This document shows, piece after piece, positions 56,371 through 64,000 of a stretch of DNA of 64,000 nucleotides. Source of the stretch: DASVDE01 sp963740065 (GTDB taxonomy: Bacteria; Actinomycetota; Thermoleophilia; Solirubrobacterales; 70-9). A program made the translations under genes and the position numbers. How positions within the stretch are numbered: the stretch's first letter is position 1; each line of letters starts with the position of its first letter. The stretch covers positions 496,001-560,000 of the forward strand of contig CAVUCS010000001.1 of NCBI GenBank assembly GCA_963740065.1. Direction: 5' to 3'. The notes under the pieces are model-generated. The model ran no database searches and was not told where the DNA came from. It saw only the letters and a program-made list of their open reading frames with translations.

Positions 56371-57558
56371 ATGGCCACCGCCAGTCGCCGTCGTTTCCCT
56401 GCGTTGCTCTCGCGTCGCAACGGAGCGTCCGCGGATGAGGAGATCGTCGGTATGGCGCGGTTGGGGCGGCGGACCAAGCACCTGGTCAAGCGACTGCGCC
56501 CCGGCGATATCGCCGTCATCGACCACGTCAACATCGACCGGATCGCAGCCGAAGAGCTGATCGCAACTGGGGCGAGGGCGGTGGTTAATGCCTCGGAATC
56601 ATCCGACGGTCGCTATCCCAATGCCGGTCCCCTGCTGATCGCCCGTGCCGGGATCGCCCTTGTCGACGTTCCCGGCGAGGAGGTCTTTGAGCTGCTCCGC
56701 GACGGCGAGGAGGTTCGGATCGAGGGCGGCGTCGTCAGCGTCGCCGGCGAGGAGGTGCTGCGGGGGCGCGCCCTCGGGGTCGAGGAGTTGGAGCGTCGCT
56801 TCGATGAGCAACGCGAGCGAGTGGACGAGGCGCTCGCCGAGTTCGCCGAGAACACCGTCGCCCACGTCCGGCAGGAGACGGACCTGCTGACCGGCGCCAT
56901 CGAGTTCCCCTCGACTCGGGTCTCCTTCCGCGACCGCCACGTGCTGATTGTCGTTCGCGGCGACCGCCACCGGCGCGACCTGAAGGCGCTGCGCGCCTAC
57001 ATCCGCGACGTCAACCCGATCATCGTCGCCGTCGACGGCGGCGCCGATGGCGTCTTGGCGGCGGGGATGAAGCCCGACTTGATCCTCGGCGACATGGATT
57101 CAGCGGGAGACGCCGCGCTGTGTTGCGGCGCCGAGCTGATCGTCCACGCCTATCCCGACGGTCGCGCGCCGGGCCGCGAGCGATTGCTGGAGATGGGCCT
57201 TAACCACACCCTGGTCCCCGCCGCCGGGACCAGCGAGGACGTGGCGATGCTGATGGCCTTCGAGAAGGGCGCGGCGCTGATCGTCAGCGTCGGCGCCCAC
57301 TTCAACCTGATCGAGTTCCTCGACCGCAAGCGTGGCGGCATGTCGTCCACCTTCCTCACCCGCTTGCGGATCGGCGAGAAGCTGGTCGACGCGAAGGGGG
57401 TGAGCCGGCTCTACGCGTCGAGCTCCCCGTTTGGCCCCGCCGTCCTCTTTCTCGCGGCATTCACGATCCTGCTGGCGATCGTCGTCATCACCTCGCCGGT
57501 CCTCAACGACGTGGTCGAACTGGTCTGGCTGAAGATCAAGATTTGGCTGGGCCTGTAG
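56371..57558 (+). CDS. steA: SteA-like cytokinetic ring protein with thiamine-pyrophosphokinase-like domain
   Basis: The 395-aa protein has an N-terminal swivelling-type domain (PGDIAVIDHVNIDRIAAEEL, VVNASESSDGRYPNAGPLLI) and a thiamin pyrophosphokinase-like fold (IIVAVDGGADGVLAAGMKPD, LILGDMDSAGDAALCCGAEL, ALIVSVGAHFNLIEFLDRKR). One C-terminal helix follows (AVLFLAAFTILLAIVVIT). In Corynebacterium glutamicum SteA and SteB localise to the septum and affect RipA-dependent cell separation. The next gene encodes the SteB/MctB relative, giving the same pair. Confidence 0.88.
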   Translation: MATASRRRFPALLSRRNGASADEEIVGMARLGRRTKHLVKRLRPGDIAVIDHVNIDRIAAEELIATGARAVVNASESSDGRYPNAGPLLIARAGIALVDVPGEEVFELLRDGEEVRIEGGVVSVAGEEVLRGRALGVEELERRFDEQRERVDEALAEFAENTVAHVRQETDLLTGAIEFPSTRVSFRDRHVLIVVRGDRHRRDLKALRAYIRDVNPIIVAVDGGADGVLAAGMKPDLILGDMDSAGDAALCCGAELIVHAYPDGRAPGRERLLEMGLNHTLVPAAGTSEDVAMLMAFEKGAALIVSVGAHFNLIEFLDRKRGGMSSTFLTRLRIGEKLVDAKGVSRLYASSSPFGPAVLFLAAFTILLAIVVITSPVLNDVVELVWLKIKIWLGL

Positions 57559-57566
57559 CTCCGCTT

Positions 57567-57572
57567 TAGGCT
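57567..57572 (+). promoter_or_regulatory. -10 box TAGGCT for the steB/mctB gene
   Basis: TAGGCT is 9 nt before ATG 57582. Confidence 0.45.
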
Positions 57573-57581
57573 TCCCGACTT

Positions 57582-58454
57582 ATGGGTTACAGCGCGCGCT
57601 ACCACGCGGTCTCGATGATCGCGATCTTCCTCGCCCTCGCGATCGGGATCCTGATCGGCGCCGCGCTCGGCGGCGACACGCTGACCGACACCCGCAGAAA
57701 CCTCGAGAACAGCCTCAGAGGCAACCTGCAAGACGCGCGCGACCGCGCCGATGAGTTGAACGGTCAGCTGGGGCGGGCCAACCAGTTCGCCGACCGGGTT
57801 TACCCGGTGCTGGCTCGAAACCAACTGCATGGGAAGCGGATCGGCATCGTCGCCCTCGGCGACCTGCCCGGGGACGTCACGGACCGGGTCGAGGAGGCGC
57901 TGGGGCCGACCGGGGCGCGGTTGGTCGGGGTCGGGGTGGTGCGGGAGCCGGTCGACTTGGCGGCCCTGGGAGGCGACCTCTCCAGAACCCGCTTCGCCGA
58001 CATTCGCGACAACCCCGACAACCAGACCGCCTTCGGCACCGGAGTGGGGCGGCAGATTGTCGTCGGCGGCGACCTGCTGGACCGCGTGCGCAGCCACCTC
58101 TTCGTGAGGGCGAGCGGCAACTTCGGCGGCCTCGACGGAGTGATCATTGTGCGCCGCCAGCCGGGAGACATGGGCCCGGTGCAGCGCGCGGCCGCGGCGC
58201 GGCTGGAATCGGCGCTTGTCGCGGGGATCGAGGCGACTCGAGCGCCGGCCGTTGGCGTCGAGCGATCGAGAGACGAGATCTCATCCGTCTCTTTCTTCCA
58301 GAGCAACGGGCTGTCAAGCGTCGATGATCTCGACCTGCCCTCGGGGCAGCTGGCGACTGTCTTCGCGCTGCTCGGTGCGGAAGGGAGCTTTGGCTCCAAG
58401 GGGAGCGCCGATCGTCTGCTGCCGGACCTGCTGGCGCCGCGCCGCGACAGATGA
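57582..58454 (+). CDS. SteB/MctB family protein (annotated as copper transporter)
   Basis: The 290-aa protein has an N-terminal helix (YHAVSMIAIFLALAIGILIG), a coiled coil (NLENSLRGNLQDARDRADEL) and an extracellular alpha/beta domain with GIVALGDLPGDVTDRVEEAL and VDGVIIVRRQ-type strands (GLDGVIIVRRQPGDMGPVQ). M. tuberculosis MctB limits copper in the envelope, and corynebacterial SteB works with SteA in cell separation. Placement directly after steA favours the SteB role here. It overlaps the GT4 gene by 4 nt. Confidence 0.85.
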   Translation: MGYSARYHAVSMIAIFLALAIGILIGAALGGDTLTDTRRNLENSLRGNLQDARDRADELNGQLGRANQFADRVYPVLARNQLHGKRIGIVALGDLPGDVTDRVEEALGPTGARLVGVGVVREPVDLAALGGDLSRTRFADIRDNPDNQTAFGTGVGRQIVVGGDLLDRVRSHLFVRASGNFGGLDGVIIVRRQPGDMGPVQRAAAARLESALVAGIEATRAPAVGVERSRDEISSVSFFQSNGLSSVDDLDLPSGQLATVFALLGAEGSFGSKGSADRLLPDLLAPRRDR

Positions 58455-59283
58455 CCTGGGTCGGCTTCCCGGTCGCGATTGCGGTTGCGCTGCTGGTGGT
58501 GCCGGCGGGGGTGCGCGGGCTCCTCGACGCGGGGCTTGTACGGGAGAACTATCGGGGCGCAGAGCTGGCCTTCCCGTTGGGGGCGGTGCTGGCGACCGCG
58601 GCTTTGGTAGCGCTGGCGCCGCTCGCCTTCCTCGATGACCGGGCGGAACTCGATCTGCTCGACCCGGACCTGCGCCGCTGGCTGCCCTACCTGCTCGGCA
58701 TCGCCTTCCTCGGGTTCCTCGACGATTCCCTCGGGCGGGGAGAGGCGCGGGACGCGCCGCGGGGATGGCGCGGGCACGCGCGGGCGCTGCGCGAGGGTCG
58801 GCTGTCCACCGGCGCGATCAAGGCGATCGGGGCGCTGGCGCTCGCCGCCTACGTGGTTTCCGGGCGCGGGCTGGAGTCGGTGGCCTATCTGGCCGATGTC
58901 GCCCTGCTTGTTTTGGCGACGAACCTCTTCAACCTGATCGACCTGCGGCCCGGGCGGGCGGAGAAGGGGCTGGTCTTATTGGGCGCCGGGCTCTGCCTTG
59001 GCGCCTGGACTTTCGCTCCCTTCGACCTGCTGGGGATCTTTGTCGGCCCGGTCTTGGTCGGCGCCTGGTTCACCCTGCGCGAGCGGGCAATGCTGGGGGA
59101 TACCGGGTCGAATTTGATCGGCGCGATCGCCGGGGTCTGGCTGCTGACTACGCTGGGGGGCGACGGCCGTCTCATCGCCCTCGCGGTCGTCGCGGGACTG
59201 ACCATTTACGGGGAATTGCGTTCGATTTCCCAGACGATCGAATCGTTTCCGCCCCTGCGCTGGCTAGACTCGCTCGGCAGAGA

Positions 59284-59287
<4 letters not shown>
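58451..59287 (+). CDS. MraY/WecA-like (GT4) phosphosugar transferase
   Basis: The 278-aa polytopic protein has the GT4 motifs: LGIAFLGFLDDSLG with the DD pair, LATNLFNLIDLRPGRAEKG (NxxNxxDxxxG-like) and RAMLGDTGSNLIGA with the catalytic Asp. Around eight to nine helices are predicted, slightly fewer than MraY (about ten). It may place a phosphosugar on polyprenyl phosphate; the acceptor polymer is unknown. Its position in the steA-pyrG block ties it to envelope assembly. Confidence 0.82.
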
Positions 59288-60972
<1,685 letters not shown>

Positions 60973-62028
60973 CCCGACGGGAGAGGAGCGCGAAGTAGCT
61001 GACTCGGTTGCCGCCGAGTTGCGCGCGCTGGGGCTGGAAGTGAGCGAAGACGACGCCGCCGGGCCGGCTGGGGCCGGGGCCGGCAACCTGCTCGCCAGGC
61101 TGCCCGGGCGCAGCGACGAGTGGGTGATGTTCTGCGCCCACCTGGACACGGTTCCCCACGCCGGGCAGGTCGAGGTCGTCCGTGGGGAGGATGGGGTCTT
61201 TCGCAGCCGAGGCGAGACGATTCTCGGCGCCGACAACAAGGCAGCGGTCGCGGTCTTCATGGAACTGGTGGCCCGCCATGCGGACGAGCCGCCCCCTGTC
61301 GGGATCGAGCTGCTACTTACCGTCGCCGAAGAGCAGGGGCTGCGGGGGGCGAAGGCATTCGACGTCTCCGCGCTGCGATCCAGAGTCGGCTTCGTGCTCG
61401 ATCACGCCGGGCCGGTCGGCGAGGTGATCGTCGCCACGCCGACCCAGCAGAAGATCCTCGCCGACTTTCACGGCGTCGAGGCGCACGCGGGGATTCGCCC
61501 CGAGGACGGCAGCAGCGCGATCGCCGCGGCGTCCGCCGCGGTCAGCCGCATGGATCTGGGCCGGCTCGACCAAGAGACGACCGCCAACGTCGGGCTGATC
61601 TCGGGAGGGACTTCCGGCAACGTGGTCCCGGGTCACTGCTTCATCCATGCTGAGGCGCGCAGTCTCGATTCCGGTCGCGCCGGGGAGGTGGCGGCCGCGA
61701 TCTCGGACGCCTGTGCCTGGGGCGCGAGCGAGCACGGCTGCGATGTCGACGTGCGGATCGAGGAGCTGTTTCGCGGCTATCGCCTGCCCCCGTCATCTCC
61801 CGCGCTCGCCTTGGCGGAGGCCGGGTTGCGCGCCGCCGGGCAGGAACCGGCGCGGGTGGAGATCGGCGGCGGCAGCGACGCAAACGCGTTGCGGCTCATG
61901 GGCTTCGACAGTGTCCTGCTCTCCAACGGCACCGAGAACGTGCACACAGCCGATGAGAGCGTCTCCGCGCGCAACCTCGACGCGATGCTCGATGTCTGCG
62001 AGCGGATCGTCGCGGCGGCGGGAGCCGG

Positions 62029-63078
62029 GTGAGTGGCAGGCTGAAGCTGCGTCGCGGGGTCGTCGTCGCCGAGAGCCCGCTGACCGTCGATGTAAGCGGG
62101 GAGCGCCGCCCGGCTTGGGCCGACACCGCGCTGCTCGGCGAGATGCGCGAGGGCGACGAGGTCGTCGTCAATACGGCCGCGCTCGACCTGGGACTCGGCT
62201 CGGGAGGCTTCGACGTGGTCCACGTCAACCTCACCCGCGGCCTGGAGGGCGGGAGCGAGAGTGACGAGCACGTAATAAAGCTCAACTACACCTCCCTCCA
62301 GCACCCGGTAGCCCCCGCCGAGGAGAGGTGCAACGCAAGCGACGGCAATGAGCCCTCAAATGCGTTGCACCGGGCGTTTGCGGTGGTCGTTTTGCCGCTA
62401 CACGGGCACTTGGCGCCGGCGGCTTGGGCGGCGGCGCAGATCGCCGAGGATGACGGCGAGCCGGGGTTGAGGGTCGGTTACGTGCAGACCGGAGGAGGGG
62501 CCTTGCCGGGTTCGTTTTCCCGTGACGTGGCGGAGTTGCGCGAGCGCGGGCTGCTCTGCGGACACATCACCGCCGCGCCCGCCTACGGCGGTGAGTACGA
62601 GGCGCTCAGCGTCGCCGGTGCACTCGACGCGGCGGCTCGGCTTGGCTGGGACGCGATCCTCGCCGGACCGGGCCCGGGGATCATCGGTTCGGATACGCGC
62701 CTTGGCCATGGCGGCATGGCGGCCCTGGACACCGCCCACGCGTCTCTGTCACTGGGCCTTCCGACTTTGATTTCACCTCGTCTCTCCAGCGCCGACCCCC
62801 GCGAGCGGCATCGGGGCCTAAGCCACCACACCCTCACCGTCTTGGACCTGCTTCTGGCTCCGGTCGAGATCGCGATTCCCGAAGGCGAGGAAGAGATTGC
62901 CGCCACTCTCGAGCTTGCCGGCGCCGGAAGGCACGGGTTGCGGGTGGGGGCGGTGGACCTGGAGGGGTATGCCGCGACGGGCCTGCCCTCGCGGACGATG
63001 GGACGGGACCTCGCCGACGACCCACTCTTCTTCTCCGCCCCGCTGGCGGCGGGTGCCGCCTTGCGCCGAGAGGGATGA
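62029..63078 (+). CDS. DUF3866 family protein
   Basis: The 349-aa protein matches the actinobacterial DUF3866 pattern: LTVDVSGERRPAWADTALLG, DEVVVNTAALDLGLGSGGFD and VHVNLTRGLEG at the N-terminus, LPLHGHLAPAAWAAAQ and VGYVQTGGGALPGSFSRDVA in the middle, and GPGPGIIGSDTRLGHGG then GLSHHTLTVLDLLLAPVEIA. The function is unknown; it is regularly found between pyrG and xerD genes. It overlaps the peptidase by 4 nt (GTGA). Confidence 0.8.
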   Translation: MSGRLKLRRGVVVAESPLTVDVSGERRPAWADTALLGEMREGDEVVVNTAALDLGLGSGGFDVVHVNLTRGLEGGSESDEHVIKLNYTSLQHPVAPAEERCNASDGNEPSNALHRAFAVVVLPLHGHLAPAAWAAAQIAEDDGEPGLRVGYVQTGGGALPGSFSRDVAELRERGLLCGHITAAPAYGGEYEALSVAGALDAAARLGWDAILAGPGPGIIGSDTRLGHGGMAALDTAHASLSLGLPTLISPRLSSADPRERHRGLSHHTLTVLDLLLAPVEIAIPEGEEEIAATLELAGAGRHGLRVGAVDLEGYAATGLPSRTMGRDLADDPLFFSAPLAAGAALRREG

Positions 63079-63103
63079 CGAGCGGGCGGGAGAACCTCCC
63101 GCC

Positions 63104-64000
63104 ATGGCGATCGCGTTCGAGCCACCACCCCCGCCGGCTGCACCGAGCCCTGGCGCCGAATCTCGCTTCCAGGGGTTGGTCCTCGACTTCCTCTCCTACC
63201 TTGAGCTGGAGCGCGGCCTCTCTCGCAACACGCTCAACGCGTACCGCACGGACCTCCTGCAGTACGGCGAGTACCTCACTGAGCATGATGTGGATGCGCT
63301 CAAGGCGCGCCCCGCCGACATCGGCGATTTCCTCGCCGACTTGGCTACCGGCGACGGGCGCCCGGCCTGCTCGGCGGCGACGATCCACCGCAAGGCGGCA
63401 TGCCTGCGCTCTTTCTATAAGCACCTGCGCCGCGACGAGCTGATCGCGGACGACCCAACGGCCGCGCTGAGCGCCCCCCGTCGAGCCAAGAAGCTTCCCC
63501 AGGTCCTCAACTACTCCGAAGTGCAGAAGCTGCTGGCTGCGCCGCGCGGCGACGAGCCGACGACTGTGCGCGACCGGGCGTTGCTGGAGGTGATGTATGC
63601 CTGCGGGCTGCGGGCCTCGGAGACGATTGGGCTGGAGATCGCCGATATCGACCTTCACGAGGGCTTCCTGCGCGCTCGCGGTAAGGGCTCGAAGGAGCGG
63701 CTGGTGCCGTTGGGCAGCAAAGCGATTGCCGCAATCAGCGTTTACATCCGCGGCGCCCGACCGAAGCTAGTCGGCGATCGCCATGAGCCAAAGCTCTTCG
63801 TCAACTTCCGCGGCGGGCCGCTGACTCGCCAAGGGCTCTACAGAATCGTCCAACGCCACGCTCGCGCCGCCGGACTGGCGGGGCAGATGAGCCCTCACAC
63901 CCTGCGCCACAGCTTCGCCACCCACCTGCTTGCCGGCGGCTGCGACCTGCGCGCGGTGCAGGAGATGCTCGGCCACGCCGACATCGCCACCACGCAGATG
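63104..64000 (+). CDS. xerD: Tyrosine recombinase XerD (C-terminus beyond window)
   Basis: 299 codons are visible, open to the window edge. A Pro-rich head precedes a SAM-like core-binding domain (LDFLSYLELERGLSRNTLNA) and the catalytic domain: ACGLRASETIGLEI (Arg), ARGKGSKERLVPLG (Lys), SPHTLRHSFATHLL (His-x2-Arg) and MLGHADIATTQM (His). The Tyr nucleophile should lie a few residues beyond base 64000. Location after pyrG/DUF3866 and the sequence type fit the housekeeping dif recombinase, not a phage integrase. Confidence 0.93.
   Translation, partial: MAIAFEPPPPPAAPSPGAESRFQGLVLDFLSYLELERGLSRNTLNAYRTDLLQYGEYLTEHDVDALKARPADIGDFLADLATGDGRPACSAATIHRKAACLRSFYKHLRRDELIADDPTAALSAPRRAKKLPQVLNYSEVQKLLAAPRGDEPTTVRDRALLEVMYACGLRASETIGLEIADIDLHEGFLRARGKGSKERLVPLGSKAIAAISVYIRGARPKLVGDRHEPKLFVNFRGGPLTRQGLYRIVQRHARAAGLAGQMSPHTLRHSFATHLLAGGCDLRAVQEMLGHADIATTQM

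Noticed and set aside
63104..64000. Integrase as evidence of a mobile island
   Set aside because: The gene context (pyrG, DUF3866) and sequence are those of chromosomal XerD; no att repeats or cargo genes are seen.

Overview
The window is a gene-dense, GC-rich actinobacterial chromosome segment. The gene order tlyA-nadK-recN-steA-mctB-GT4-pyrG-xerD is an actinobacterial signature. The fused shikimate kinase/dehydroquinate synthase, the IscU-like/MnmA fusion and the DUF3866 protein point to class Thermoleophilia (Solirubrobacterales or relatives). That placement is an inference from gene content; no marker was compared with a database.

Layout. 1-6.8 kb: end of a TrkA-like gene, a ferredoxin-reductase-like flavoprotein, tRNA-Gln, a frameshifted HTH/HNH gene, a lipoprotein and a two-gene ABC exporter. 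6.8-12.3 kb: secreted GH92 alpha-mannosidase, GT39-like glycosyltransferase and GtrA flippase. 12.3-24.5 kb: accessory and house-keeping mixture with a Vps62-like membrane protein, a nucleotidyltransferase pair (14998-15697), VOC/OsmC genes, a TolB-like propeller, an ETF-quinone oxidoreductase, an MNT-HEPN module with three phased operators (21821-22922), a cupin, an excalibur protein and tRNA(CAU). 24.5-36.3 kb: aminopeptidase, formiminotransferase, MBL hydrolase, hisS-aspS, a 6S RNA, mnmA, alaS, ruvX, mltG. 36.3-41.5 kb: aroE, aroC, aroKB, aroQ, pepP. 41.5-46.3 kb: GGDEF protein, M42 peptidase, LtrA, SDR, secreted protein. 46.3-50.3 kb: efp, nusB, small coiled-coil gene, ispA, dxs. 50.3-51.2 kb: a gene-poor stretch with a duplicated, switch-like 50-nt element. 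51.2-64 kb: tlyA through a truncated xerD.

How the genes work together. The centre is core metabolism and translation: aminoacyl-tRNA synthetases, tRNA thiolation, EF-P, the shikimate pathway, and MEP/isoprenoid entry (dxs, ispA). The last block combines rRNA modification, NADP and CTP synthesis, DNA repair, division-associated SteA/SteB and chromosome resolution. Cell-envelope and transport genes fill the left side.

Two properties cut across the window. First, about twenty genes have a TANNNT -10 box only 6-10 nt before the start codon, which implies widespread leaderless mRNAs. Second, six genes, including the essential aspS and aroE, carry single-base frameshifts, most simply sequence indels. 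I found no CRISPR array, insertion sequence or prophage.
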